A stretch of 41,899 nt of DNA from Christensenella sp. UBA2853 (GTDB taxonomy: Bacteria; Bacillota; Clostridia; Christensenellales; Aristaeellaceae), in the NCBI GenBank assembly GCA_002350845.1, contig DEFL01000032.1, forward strand, positions 1 through 41,899, in the 5' to 3' direction. How positions within the stretch are numbered: position 1 is the first letter of the stretch; the number at the start of each line of letters is the position of its first letter. Both the position numbers and the translations under genes were made by a program. A model generated the notes under the pieces. It saw nothing but the letters and a program-made list of their open reading frames with translations. It was not told the origin of the DNA and did not search any database. This document shows, piece by piece, positions 7,324-15,335 of the stretch.

Positions 7324-7754
7324 TCATTCAGGCAGTCATGGCGCTGATCGGCACGGTTGCGTTTGCCATTCTCTTCTCTGTGCCAACGTCCTTGTATTTT
7401 CCCTGCGGCGTATGCGGCGCGGTCGGGTTTACGGTGTATGCGCTGCTGATGATGCTCGGTGCGACGCCGACCGTATCCATTTTCTTCGGGACACTGTGTG
7501 TGGGCATTGTGGCACGCTTTCTTGCAGTGTTCCTGAAATCGCCCTCTACCGAGTTTGTGATTACGGGTATCTTTCCCCTGGTTCCGGGTGCCGGCGTGTA
7601 CTGGACCAGTTATTACCTTGTGACCGGTCAGCTGGCAGATGCCCTGAGCAGCGGGTTCACCGCAGTCAAGGCCGCGATTGCCATCACGCTGGGCCTGGCC
7701 ATTGCTTTTGAAATCCCGAACCGTGCATTTCATCTGTTCAGAAGGGAACGATAG
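7320..7754 (+). CDS. Threonine/serine exporter, ThrE C-terminal-type subunit (DUF3815)
   Basis: A 144-residue, almost wholly hydrophobic protein with about four to five transmembrane segments. It contains FPCGVCGAVGFTVY and the GIFPLVPGAGVYW motif that mirrors the LVPGVA motif of the partner subunit. It starts at GTG 7320, whose GTGA overlaps the stop of the preceding gene, with GGAGGTG upstream (7306-7312). This points to translational coupling and equal amounts of the two halves. Together they make a two-gene version of the ThrE carrier in the cytoplasmic membrane. Confidence 0.86.
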   Translation: MIIQAVMALIGTVAFAILFSVPTSLYFPCGVCGAVGFTVYALLMMLGATPTVSIFFGTLCVGIVARFLAVFLKSPSTEFVITGIFPLVPGAGVYWTSYYLVTGQLADALSSGFTAVKAAIAITLGLAIAFEIPNRAFHLFRRER

Positions 7755-7762
7755 CACTCCAT

Positions 7763-8452
7763 ATGGAAATCATCGCAAAAATCTATAACGACTTTCCAAC
7801 CAAGTTTGCCGTCCCGCGTCAGAGCGGTCTGGTCGATGCGCCGTCCACGATTGTCTTTGAAAAGGAATACCGTGTGAAGGAAGCGCTGAGGGGACTGGAA
7901 GGCTATTCCCATATCTGGCTGCTCTGGTCTTTTCATGATCTGAAGCGGCAGGGATGGGAGCCGACTGTTCGTCCGCCGCGTCTGGGCGGGAATACGCGGA
8001 TGGGCGTGTTTGCCACGCGCTCTCCTTACCGTCCCAATCCGATTGGCCTGAGCTGTGTCCGACTCCTGGGGATGTCTGAGGAAGGCGAACTGGGGACGGT
8101 ATTGCATGTGTCCGGGGCCGATCTCATGAATGAGACCCCGATCCTGGATATCAAGCCCTATCTTCCCTATACGGATGCGCATCCGGAGGCAGAGGCCGGG
8201 TTTGCAGGGCAGGTGCGGGATTATGCACTGCGCGTGCATTTCCCGGAAGGCCTCCTGGAAAAGGTGCCGGAGGACAAGCGGGACATCCTGACGGAGCTTC
8301 TCTCGCAGGATCCGCGCCCGGGGTATCAGCGGGATCCGGACAGGGTCTATGGTTTTTCCTATGCAGGCATGGAAGTCCGCTTTCAGGTGGACGGACAGGA
8401 CCTGACGGTGACAGACATTCAGAAGGCAGGTGAAATGTATGCAGGGGTATAA
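7763..8452 (+). CDS. trmO: tRNA (N6-threonylcarbamoyladenosine(37)-N6)-methyltransferase TrmO
   Basis: A 229-residue S-adenosylmethionine-dependent enzyme of the TsaA/TrmO family, which methylates t6A at position 37 of some tRNAs. It has the family signatures ATRSPYRPNPIGLS (about residues 88-101) and GADLMNETPILDIKPYLPY (about 117-135), plus a C-terminal domain typical of the bacterial form. The ATG lies eight bases after the upstream stop, probably in one operon with the exporter genes. The next gene starts 14 nt before its stop, so coupling is likely. Family assignment is firm; activity is by homology. Confidence 0.92.
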   Translation: MEIIAKIYNDFPTKFAVPRQSGLVDAPSTIVFEKEYRVKEALRGLEGYSHIWLLWSFHDLKRQGWEPTVRPPRLGGNTRMGVFATRSPYRPNPIGLSCVRLLGMSEEGELGTVLHVSGADLMNETPILDIKPYLPYTDAHPEAEAGFAGQVRDYALRVHFPEGLLEKVPEDKRDILTELLSQDPRPGYQRDPDRVYGFSYAGMEVRFQVDGQDLTVTDIQKAGEMYAGV

Positions 8453-9392
8453 CAGAATTCTTTCGGAACAGTATCCGGTCAGAAAAACCGAAGAGGAAAA
8501 GACTGCCTTCCTGAAGTTCCTCACAGGGACACTGGAGGAACATGGATATCAGCCGGAGACGGAGGTCAGCGGGCTGAGAAAGTCCAGAAACATTGTGGTG
8601 GGCAATCCTGAAAAGGCAGCGATTGTGCTGTGTGTGCACTATGATACGCCAGCGGCCAAGTGGCCGGGCAATCTGCTGATTCCGGTGAACATCCCGGCCT
8701 ACTTTGTCTGGCAGCTGCTCAACATGCTGCTTCTGCTCGTTCCGGCACTGGTTCTGTATCTGATCGCATGGCAGTTTATCGGAAGGACCGCGGTCTGGCT
8801 GTTTTTCCTTTCCTATGTGGGGCTGCTGCTGTGGCAGACGATCGGCAGCGGGAACCGGAACAACCGCAACCAGTCCAGCGGCCTGGCTGTGCTCCTTGAG
8901 GTGATGGCTGCACTCCCGGAAAGCGCGAGGCGTCATACAGCGTTTGTGTTTTTTGACCGGGGAGAGGAGTTTACCCTTGGCGCCAAAGCGTACGGCAAGG
9001 AACATCTTCAGGTCCAGTACACGCGCCTGATCCTGCAGCTGGACGCTCTGGGGCTTGGAAAAGAACTTGTACTGATTCCGAAAAAGCCTGCCAGAAAGTG
9101 CACCGGGTATCAGCGACTGGTCCGGATTCTGGAGGGCACGGAGGGGATGCATCTTGAGGTGGCCGGGGCCGGCATGCAGATCTGTCCCGGCGACTACAAA
9201 TGTTTTCAGTGCGGCATGATTCTTCTCTCATGCGTCCGCCGCCCTCTGATTGGTCTGTGCATTCCAAATCTGCATACCCGAAGAGACACTGAAGTGGACG
9301 AGAAACAGCTGGAAGCCATTGGAAACACGCTGATCCGGGCCGTTTCGGCGATGGGAGAGGCTCCCCAAAATCCGGTTGACGAAATGCTGTAA
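8439..9392 (+). CDS. M28-family peptidase-like membrane protein with an altered metal motif
   Basis: A 317-residue protein with the scaffold of M28 zinc exopeptidases: HYDTP (about 66-70), an SSGLAVLLE helix (about 147), FFDRGEEF (about 170) and LQLDALGLG (about 200), with LHTRRDT near 278 as the last histidine. Two hydrophobic segments (about 85-130) are inserted between the first two motifs, suggesting membrane anchoring. Where M28 enzymes usually have NDNASG, with Asp bridging the two zincs, this protein has RNQSSG, so that Asp appears to be Asn. ATG 8439, overlapping trmO, is preferred over GTG 8430 because of AAGGCAGG upstream. It may be a variant or inactive enzyme. Confidence 0.75.
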   Translation: MQGYNRILSEQYPVRKTEEEKTAFLKFLTGTLEEHGYQPETEVSGLRKSRNIVVGNPEKAAIVLCVHYDTPAAKWPGNLLIPVNIPAYFVWQLLNMLLLLVPALVLYLIAWQFIGRTAVWLFFLSYVGLLLWQTIGSGNRNNRNQSSGLAVLLEVMAALPESARRHTAFVFFDRGEEFTLGAKAYGKEHLQVQYTRLILQLDALGLGKELVLIPKKPARKCTGYQRLVRILEGTEGMHLEVAGAGMQICPGDYKCFQCGMILLSCVRRPLIGLCIPNLHTRRDTEVDEKQLEAIGNTLIRAVSAMGEAPQNPVDEML

Positions 9393-9404
9393 GTAGCATA
9401 AAAT
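9376..9404 (+). promoter_or_regulatory. Sigma-A-type promoter before the 9446 gene
   Basis: TTGACG (9376-9381), a 17-bp spacer and TAAAAT (9399-9404). It overlaps the end of the M28-like gene and would start transcription near 9411, giving a short leader to the gene at 9446 and the mutase after it. Confidence 0.6.
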
Positions 9405-9445
9405 TGTAAAAAGATATCTGTTACACGGAAGGAGGCGGCATAGGG

Positions 9446-9973
9446 GTGAGCAAGGCCATTTTTGTGTACTCATGCGCGCCGACCAGACCGGCCGGACCGG
9501 ATGACGGCGGGTTCTCAGTCAACCTGTTCGAAGAAAATATGCTTGTCTACACACGCTATGCCGTGGATGGTTCAGTCATTAAGGAATGGCAGTTTGCCGT
9601 TCCTCCACGGGTGATCATGGAGTATATGGCGACAGTCAATCATGCCCGGGGCTGGGTCCGGGGCATGTTTCCCTGCCTGCGTGTCGGGGAGCATGCGCCG
9701 CGCTACATCAGCCGCATCGGGATTGACGGTTTCCCCATCTTTCTGATGGAGGACATTCAGGCACTGATGAACTGTCCCTTCCGTTCAGCCAGAGGACATT
9801 ATGCGCGCATGATGTACAATCTGCTGGAAGATATCTCCACGGAGTTCTATCAGGAGGGATTCGATCTGCGCCCGGATGGATTTTCCTGGGACCAGAATCG
9901 CAATATCCCGACCCGGATTACCGAAGGAAAAATGCCATGGCTCAACGGCCGGCAGAACTACAAGCAGGCATAA
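9446..9973 (+). CDS. Conserved-looking protein of unknown function
   Basis: A 175-residue soluble protein with no signal peptide or transmembrane segment; I do not recognise the family. The N-terminal half is beta-rich (IFVYSCAPT, VNLFEENMLVYTRYAVDG). The C-terminal half has aromatic and acidic helices (YARMMYNLLEDISTEFYQEG). The GTG start has GGAAGGAGG at 9428-9434. It has its own promoter-like sequence and is followed 14 nt later by a phosphohexomutase with a strong ribosome binding site, so the two are probably co-transcribed. Codon use resembles its neighbours, which supports a real gene. Confidence 0.75.
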   Translation: MSKAIFVYSCAPTRPAGPDDGGFSVNLFEENMLVYTRYAVDGSVIKEWQFAVPPRVIMEYMATVNHARGWVRGMFPCLRVGEHAPRYISRIGIDGFPIFLMEDIQALMNCPFRSARGHYARMMYNLLEDISTEFYQEGFDLRPDGFSWDQNRNIPTRITEGKMPWLNGRQNYKQA

Positions 9974-9987
9974 AGGAGGAATCTGCT

Positions 9988-11646
9988 TTGGCTAAGGAAG
10001 ATGCAGCAAGATGGCTGAGCCATCCAGGAATGCCCGAAGAACTTCTGAACATGATGAAGGAAATGTCAGAGGAGGAACTGGGGGACAGTTTCTACCGTGA
10101 TCTGGCTTTCGGAACAGGCGGCCTTCGCGGCGTTCTTGGGCCGGGAACCAATCGCATGAATGTCTATACCGTTGCCCGCGCAACACGTGGTCTTGGACAT
10201 TACATTCTTGCAGCATCCGATACGCCCAGCTGCGCAGTGTCCTGTGACAGCCGGATTCACTCCAGAGATTTTGCCGAGCTCACGGCTGCTGTGCTGGCCG
10301 GCATGGGCATCCGCGTTTATCTTTATGAGCATCTGATGCCGACTCCCATGCTTTCCTATGCTGTGCGTCATCTGCACTGCACCGCGGGCGTCATGATCAC
10401 GGCCAGCCACAACCCGGCCAAGTTTAACGGTTATAAGGTGTATGGCTCGGATGGATGCCAGATCACACTGGAAGCAGCGGAAAAGATCCTCGGTCTGATC
10501 GATCAGGAGGAAACGCTGGTAGATACGCTGCCTGACTTTGGTGAGGCGCTTGCATCCGGCAAAGTCACCTATATTGATCAGGAAACCATTGAAACCTATT
10601 ACGCATGCATCGATAAGCTCCGCATCACCCGGACGACGGAAAAACTGCATGTCGTCTATTCTCCACTCAACGGAACCGGCAATGTACCTGTCCGGGAAAT
10701 GCTCAGACGCCTGGGCAATATTGAGGTTTCCGTTGTGCCCGAGCAGGAAATGCCGGACGGCCATTTCCCGACCGCGCCGTATCCGAACCCGGAAATCCGC
10801 GAGGCCATGCAGCTGGCCATCCGCCAGACGGTGAAGGAAAAAGCGGATCTCTGCTTTGCCACAGACCCGGACTGCGACCGCATTGGTGCGGGCGTGCGCA
10901 GGGGAGATGAGGTCACCCTGATTTCCGGCAATGACATGGGCATTCTGCTTCTGGATTACGTGTGCTCCCACAGAAAGAACGAGGGCGGAAAAGCACCTGT
11001 TGCTGTCAAGACCATTGTCACCACGGAAATGGCGGTTCCTGTCTGCAAAAAGTATGGTGTGGAACTCCGCAACGTGCTGACTGGATTCAAGTTCATCGGT
11101 GAACAGATCGGCCTTCTGGAAAAAGCAGGGGAGAAAGACCGCTATGTCTTCGGTTTTGAAGAGAGCTACGGTTATCTTTCAGGCACGGATGTGCGCGACA
11201 AGGATGCCGTGAATGCGGCTGTCCTGGTCTGCGAGATGGCTGCCTATTACAAGGGACAGGGCAAGGACCTGCTGGCGCGGCTCGATGAACTGCGCGCCGA
11301 GTTTGGTTTCTATGCGCAGCGCCTGCTGACGTTCCAGTATGAAGGCGAAAAAGGCGCGGAACAGATGGCGGAGATCATGCTCAAGCTCAGGGCACCGGTG
11401 GAAAGCTTTAAGGAAAAAGCCTGGCAGGGTGCGGTGCGGACCGACTACCTGCATGACGAGACCGGTCTTCCCAAGAGTGATGTTCTTTCCTTCCAGCTCG
11501 CTGACGGACGCAAGATCATTGTGCGGCCCAGCGGCACAGAGCCCAAGCTGAAAGCGTACCTGTTTGCCTCCGGCAAGGACCAGAAGGCGGCAGAGAGCGC
11601 ACTGGATGAGCTCGAAGAAATGACCAATGCGCACTGCAAAGTGTGA
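9988..11646 (+). CDS. Phospho-sugar mutase (alpha-phosphoglucomutase/phosphomannomutase family)
   Basis: A 552-residue alpha-D-phosphohexomutase that interconverts hexose 1- and 6-phosphates, feeding nucleotide-sugar and glycogen synthesis. The phosphoserine loop TASHNP is at about residue 137-142, the magnesium loop DPDCDRIG at about 292, the sugar-binding FGFEESYG at about 388 and the phosphate-binding RPSGTEPK at about 512. Length fits the PgcA-type subfamily. The start is TTG 9988 with AAAGGAGGA seven bases before; an in-frame ATG at 9937 would overlap the preceding gene by 37 nt and is less likely. Glucose versus mannose preference cannot be read from sequence. Confidence 0.93.
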   Translation: MAKEDAARWLSHPGMPEELLNMMKEMSEEELGDSFYRDLAFGTGGLRGVLGPGTNRMNVYTVARATRGLGHYILAASDTPSCAVSCDSRIHSRDFAELTAAVLAGMGIRVYLYEHLMPTPMLSYAVRHLHCTAGVMITASHNPAKFNGYKVYGSDGCQITLEAAEKILGLIDQEETLVDTLPDFGEALASGKVTYIDQETIETYYACIDKLRITRTTEKLHVVYSPLNGTGNVPVREMLRRLGNIEVSVVPEQEMPDGHFPTAPYPNPEIREAMQLAIRQTVKEKADLCFATDPDCDRIGAGVRRGDEVTLISGNDMGILLLDYVCSHRKNEGGKAPVAVKTIVTTEMAVPVCKKYGVELRNVLTGFKFIGEQIGLLEKAGEKDRYVFGFEESYGYLSGTDVRDKDAVNAAVLVCEMAAYYKGQGKDLLARLDELRAEFGFYAQRLLTFQYEGEKGAEQMAEIMLKLRAPVESFKEKAWQGAVRTDYLHDETGLPKSDVLSFQLADGRKIIVRPSGTEPKLKAYLFASGKDQKAAESALDELEEMTNAHCKV

Positions 11647-11658
11647 TGAACCCATAAG

Positions 11659-11686
11659 AAAAGCCCGGATGCACTTCCGGGCTTTT
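11659..11686. terminator. Bidirectional intrinsic terminator
   Basis: AAAAGCCCGGA (11659-11669) pairs perfectly with TCCGGGCTTTT (11676-11686) around a 6-nt loop. T-runs are present on both strands, serving the mutase gene on the plus strand and the coiled-coil gene ending at 11701 on the minus strand. Confidence 0.9.
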
Positions 11687-11700
11687 CCTATGCTTTGAAA

Positions 11701-12489
11701 TCAGGAATTCAGATCATTTTCCGTTCCGTACATGCGGATCTTATGATTGATCTCAGCCAGTTCCTTTTCCAGATCCAGGATCTCGGCACGCACGCTGTCC
11801 GCCTTCACGGTGTTTCCGACCGCAGAGAGCGTCTCCAGCTGGCTCTTTGCGCTCTTCAGGGCATCTTCCGTGGTCTTTTTTCGGGTCTTGAGACTGGAGA
11901 GAATCTGATCGCGGGAATCGATCATGGCCTGCCAGAGGTCACCGGTATACTCGCTTTCAACGGTCAGCGCCGTCACGAGTGATTCGTTCGAGGCCTTCAT
12001 GACCTCCATGGTCTCGCGAATGGCTGCGGCCTGGCGGGTATACATGCTCTCGGTATCGGCGGCAATGACGAGCTGGTTTTCCAGCGAGGCGTTTTGAGCG
12101 GTCAGCGTCTCAATCTGTCCGGTAAGATCGGCGATCTTCACGGTCGACTCATCGTAGGTCAGCTGAGCTTCACGGATATTGTTTTCCACATCCGCGAGCT
12201 CCGTCTGCAGGGCTTCCTTCTTGGCGGCGGTCTCTTTCCATTTGTTCTGGCTTTCGCTCAGCGAAGTCTGCAGCTGCGACAGATCCTGGCTCAGGTGCTG
12301 ATTGCGGACCAGAATGGCGACGGTCACGGCGACGGCAATGATCAGAACCACAACGGCAATGAGCAGGGAACGGCTCTTTTTGGGTGTGGGCTCGGTGGGC
12401 GTATCGGCGGGGACTTCATGGCTGCTTTCAGCCGGTGTCAGTTCGGACGGGCTGACCGTCTCTTTGAGATTGGAATCGGTTGTACTCAT
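11701..12489 (-). CDS. Membrane-anchored coiled-coil protein
   Basis: A 262-residue protein with an acidic, Pro/Glu/Thr-rich cytoplasmic N-terminus (about 1-40), a KKSR stop signal, one transmembrane helix (about 42-62, LLIAVVVLIIAVAVTVAILV) and then nearly 190 residues of heptad-like coiled coil rich in Gln, Glu, Leu and Ser. It ends in IRMYGTENDLNS. The orientation suggests the coiled coil is outside the membrane. It is the second gene of a minus-strand pair, 14 nt after its partner, with an AGGAGG site. Family not recognised; a role in envelope or division scaffolding would be speculation. Confidence 0.8.
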   Translation of the reverse strand: MSTTDSNLKETVSPSELTPAESSHEVPADTPTEPTPKKSRSLLIAVVVLIIAVAVTVAILVRNQHLSQDLSQLQTSLSESQNKWKETAAKKEALQTELADVENNIREAQLTYDESTVKIADLTGQIETLTAQNASLENQLVIAADTESMYTRQAAAIRETMEVMKASNESLVTALTVESEYTGDLWQAMIDSRDQILSSLKTRKKTTEDALKSAKSQLETLSAVGNTVKADSVRAEILDLEKELAEINHKIRMYGTENDLNS

Positions 12490-12503
12490 ACAGTCACCCT
12501 CCT

Positions 12504-12971
12504 TTACTCAGCAGCTTCCGGCGCGGGGGCCAGAGACTCGTGCAGGACAGAGAGCGCATCGGTCATGCCCTCTTCCAGAGACTGCGTCAGGTCGCTCAGG
12601 GAAGCGACCGCACTCTGATAGGCGGCTGCGGACGCAGCCACGCGGGCTTCCGCTGCGGTCACCTTTTCATTCAGATCCGTATTGGATGTCCGGAGCGTCT
12701 TGCGCTGATCCCTCAGCTTGTTTTCCTCAGCCTTGGCCGCTTCCGCCTGGGGCTGAATGACTTCGAGCTGTTCCTTTGCTTCAGGCAGGGCCTTGGTGAC
12801 TTCATTGTATTCATACTGCTGTTTGCGTTCACGGGCCTGACTGGTTTCGAGAGAAACGCGCACATCCTCAATGGCGAGCGTCAGTTTCTCGTGCTGATAG
12901 GCATACCATGCGGTAAAACCACAGGCCAGAATCATCATGACCGCGAACAGACGTGCAAACCATTTGGGCAT
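12504..12971 (-). CDS. Small membrane-anchored coiled-coil protein
   Basis: A 155-residue protein with the same build as its neighbour: an N-terminal transmembrane helix (about 6-22, LFAVMMILACGFTAWYA) followed by a long coiled coil (about 30-140) and a short Ala/Pro/Glu tail. The ATG at 12971 has GGAGGTG at the right distance; earlier in-frame ATGs at 12986 and 13001 lie in or before that site. First gene of a two-gene operon with the 11701-12489 gene. The shared architecture suggests the pair form a hetero-oligomer (inference). Confidence 0.78.
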   Translation of the reverse strand: MPKWFARLFAVMMILACGFTAWYAYQHEKLTLAIEDVRVSLETSQARERKQQYEYNEVTKALPEAKEQLEVIQPQAEAAKAEENKLRDQRKTLRTSNTDLNEKVTAAEARVAASAAAYQSAVASLSDLTQSLEEGMTDALSVLHESLAPAPEAAE

Positions 12972-13008
12972 CTTCTGCACCTCCATATGCTTTTCATGCA
13001 ATACATCG

Positions 13009-13037
13009 ATTGTAGCATAGATGCATCAAAAACGAAA
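13009..13037 (-). promoter_or_regulatory. Extended -10 promoter for the coiled-coil operon
   Basis: Read on the minus strand: TACAAT (plus 13009-13014) preceded by TGC (13015-13017), with TTTCGT 17 bp upstream (13032-13037) as a weak -35. It lies about 38 bp before the start codon at 12971. Confidence 0.5.
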
Positions 13038-13087
13038 GTGGGAAGATACCATACAAAGCACAGGGCACCAGTTTGGAAGAAGTTCGC

Positions 13088-13116
13088 TTGAAAGATAACG
13101 GGTGGTCTGCTATGAT
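13088..13116 (+). promoter_or_regulatory. Sigma-A promoter before the 13149 gene
   Basis: TTGAAA (13088-13093), a 17-bp spacer ending in TGC, and TATGAT (13111-13116). A strong match to an extended -10 promoter, diverging from the coiled-coil operon promoter. Confidence 0.75.
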
Positions 13117-13148
13117 GAATCGAAGCCCAAAAGGAGAGAAGGGATGAC

Positions 13149-13697
13149 ATGGCCTTTGCTGCGAATCTGCTCATGGTGGTGCTGGAACTGCTGGGTCTAT
13201 ACCAGGTCCGATCCATGCTGAGCTGGAAACTGGTGGTGTTTTACACCCAGCTTTCCAACCTGATCGCTTTCGGAACATCGGTTCTGTTTCTTTTTCTGCC
13301 GGCAGGGGAGCTGGTACTGCTTCGCTATCTGAGCACATGCATGCTGATGATGACGTTCTGTGTGACGGCGTTTGTGCTGATTCCCATGGGCGGCAAACCC
13401 GAAAAGCTTCTGCTTTCCGGCAACGGGCTGTATCATCACCTGCTGTGCCCTCTGCTTTCCCTTGCGTCATATGTGTTCTTTGAGGAGCATATCACTTCGT
13501 TCTGGGCGGTCCTGCTGCCTGCAGGCATTACGCTGTTCTATGGACTGACCATGGTGGCGCTCAATGCGAAGCGGCTGGTGGACGGCCCGTACCCGTTTTT
13601 CAGGGTGCATCAGCAGTCGGTTTGCCGGACGATCCTGTGGATGATTGCCCTGATGTTCCTGGCCAGCGGTCTGTCCCTTGGGATTGCCTGCTTCTGA
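13149..13697 (+). CDS. Multi-pass membrane protein, Pr6Pr / FAR-17a-like
   Basis: A 182-residue protein with about six transmembrane segments. The pattern of a YTQLSN turn after the second helix, a central YHHLLCP segment, and a late GPYPFF loop before the last helix is similar to the Pr6Pr (FAR-17a/AIG1-like) membrane family, some eukaryotic members of which are lipid hydrolases. The function of the bacterial members is not known to me. It has its own promoter at 13088-13116 and GGAGAG before the ATG. About 70 nt separate it from the acetyltransferase gene that follows. Confidence 0.7.
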   Translation: MAFAANLLMVVLELLGLYQVRSMLSWKLVVFYTQLSNLIAFGTSVLFLFLPAGELVLLRYLSTCMLMMTFCVTAFVLIPMGGKPEKLLLSGNGLYHHLLCPLLSLASYVFFEEHITSFWAVLLPAGITLFYGLTMVALNAKRLVDGPYPFFRVHQQSVCRTILWMIALMFLASGLSLGIACF

Positions 13698-13766
13698 AGG
13701 CGGCTGTGAACAGAAATTGAAGCAGGTGCAGCTTTCGGGTCAAAAGAGTCTTGGAGGAATGAATAC

Positions 13767-14375
13767 ATGAATCAGAAAGAAAGAATGCTCGCAGGGCTTC
13801 CGTATAAAGCCTGGCTGGACGGACTGAGTGAAGAGCGCATGGAAAACAAAAAGCGCATCTATCAGTATAATCTTCTGGCCCCGGATGCCGTGGAGGAGCA
13901 GGAACAGCTGATCAAAAAGATTCTGGGGAAAACGGGCCGTCATGTGCATATTGAGTCGCCGTTCCACTGCGACTATGGGTACAATATCGAGGTTGGAGAG
14001 AATTTCTTTGCCAATTACAATCTGACCGTGCTGGATGTGGGCCTGGTGCGGATCGGGAACAATGCGCAGATTGCGCCGAATGTATCGATCTACACGGCCG
14101 GACATCCGGTGCACCCGGAATCACGGAATTCAGGGTATGAATATGGCATTGCCATCACAATAGGCGATAATGTATGGATCGGAGGCAATGCGGTGATCAT
14201 GCCGGGTGTGACGATCGGCGACAATGTGGTCATTGGCGCAGGCAGCATCGTGACGAAAGATCTCCCCTCCAATGTCATTGCAGCAGGGAATCCATGCCGA
14301 GTTATTCGGGAGATCACAGACGCCGACCGAGACTATTACTATAAAGACCGCCGGTTTGATGTGGATGACTACTGA
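13767..14375 (+). CDS. Sugar O-acetyltransferase (maltose/galactoside acetyltransferase family)
   Basis: A 202-residue left-handed beta-helix enzyme that uses acetyl-CoA to acetylate sugar hydroxyls. The N-terminal Mac domain is at about 1-55 (MLAGLPYKAWLDGLSEER). Hexapeptide repeats follow (IGNNAQIAPNVSIYTAGHP, then IGDNVWIGGNAVIMPGVTIG), with the catalytic His in TAGHPVHPESR (about residue 113). The C-terminus GNPCRVIREI is typical. Length fits. A ribosome binding site (GGAGGA) precedes the ATG. First of a run of closely packed, mostly transferase genes. Substrate (maltose, galactoside or other) is not determinable. Confidence 0.9.
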   Translation: MNQKERMLAGLPYKAWLDGLSEERMENKKRIYQYNLLAPDAVEEQEQLIKKILGKTGRHVHIESPFHCDYGYNIEVGENFFANYNLTVLDVGLVRIGNNAQIAPNVSIYTAGHPVHPESRNSGYEYGIAITIGDNVWIGGNAVIMPGVTIGDNVVIGAGSIVTKDLPSNVIAAGNPCRVIREITDADRDYYYKDRRFDVDDY

Positions 14376-14376
14376 G

Positions 14377-15255
14377 ATGAAGATTACGGAACTGAAACTG
14401 AAAGATCTGCAGCCTTCGCAGTTCTATGTTTCTGCAGCGAAACTGGCAGCCGTTGAATCCTGGCTGCATCCGGAAGATCTGTCGGGTTTTCAGCCGATTC
14501 CGGTAAAGATGCTGGATGGCCAGCCCGTCATGACGGACGGTCATACCCGCGCAGCTGCCGCCATTCGGGCCGGGCTGGATACAGTGCCGATGGTCTGGGA
14601 TGAGGATGAACTGGACTGGGATATGTACAGGGCCTGTGTCAAAGCATGCCAGGAACGGGGAGTGTTTTCTCCGGAGGATCTGGTCAAGCGGATTCTTTCG
14701 GCAGAAGACTATGTAGAAAAATGGGACAGATGGTGTGACCGAATGCAGGCGGAGATTGAGCAGGGAAGAATGACGATCAGAAATGCATCAGAAAACGATG
14801 CCTGGCAGATTGCGGAAATCCTTGTTGAAGACTGGAAACTTGCATACAGGGGCATCATTGACAGTGATTATCTGGATTCCCTGAATGTGGAGGAACGCTG
14901 CGAAAGGGAATTACAGCGGTATCAGATCTACCGGGTTGCCGTGGCTGCGAACGAGGTCCTGGGATTTACCTGGAATGATCTGGCAGATGATGAAGAGGCC
15001 GACTGTGAAATTGTTGCCCTGTATGTCAGGTATGCACGGAGAAAAAGCGGCATTGGAAAGGCGTTGTTTCAGGATTCATTGAATGGCTTCAGAGCATCCG
15101 GCAGGAAAAAGATGATCATTTGGTGCCTGAAAGAGAATCATGAAGCCAGGCTTTTTTACGAGAAAATGGGTGGGAAAGCGTATAAGACCGGTAGTCACCA
15201 CTGGGGAAACCGGGATTATGAAATGATATCCTACCTCTATTGTCTGGATGACTGA
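14377..15255 (+). CDS. ParB-like domain fused to GNAT N-acetyltransferase
   Basis: A 292-residue two-domain protein. The N-terminal part (about 1-125) has a ParB/sulfiredoxin-type core, with LKDLQPSQFY and MTDGHTRAAAAIRAG as the characteristic DGH-R box, followed by a helical part. The C-terminal part (from about 131, MTIRNASEND) is a GNAT acetyltransferase with acetyl-CoA motif A at LYVRYARRKSGIGKAL and motif B at NHEARLFYEKMGG. The ATG follows the upstream stop by one base with no strong ribosome binding site, so translational coupling is likely; in-frame ATGs at 14359 and 14365 are alternatives. The acetylated substrate is unknown. The ParB-like part may bind a nucleotide or small ligand rather than DNA (inference). 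Confidence 0.82.
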   Translation: MKITELKLKDLQPSQFYVSAAKLAAVESWLHPEDLSGFQPIPVKMLDGQPVMTDGHTRAAAAIRAGLDTVPMVWDEDELDWDMYRACVKACQERGVFSPEDLVKRILSAEDYVEKWDRWCDRMQAEIEQGRMTIRNASENDAWQIAEILVEDWKLAYRGIIDSDYLDSLNVEERCERELQRYQIYRVAVAANEVLGFTWNDLADDEEADCEIVALYVRYARRKSGIGKALFQDSLNGFRASGRKKMIIWCLKENHEARLFYEKMGGKAYKTGSHHWGNRDYEMISYLYCLDD

Positions 15256-15335
15256 CCATGGGGACAGCCATTCAGAACAGCAAAATCCTTTCCGGATCAG
15301 CGGCCTCTTGGCAATGACGGATGGTGGAGGGAAAG

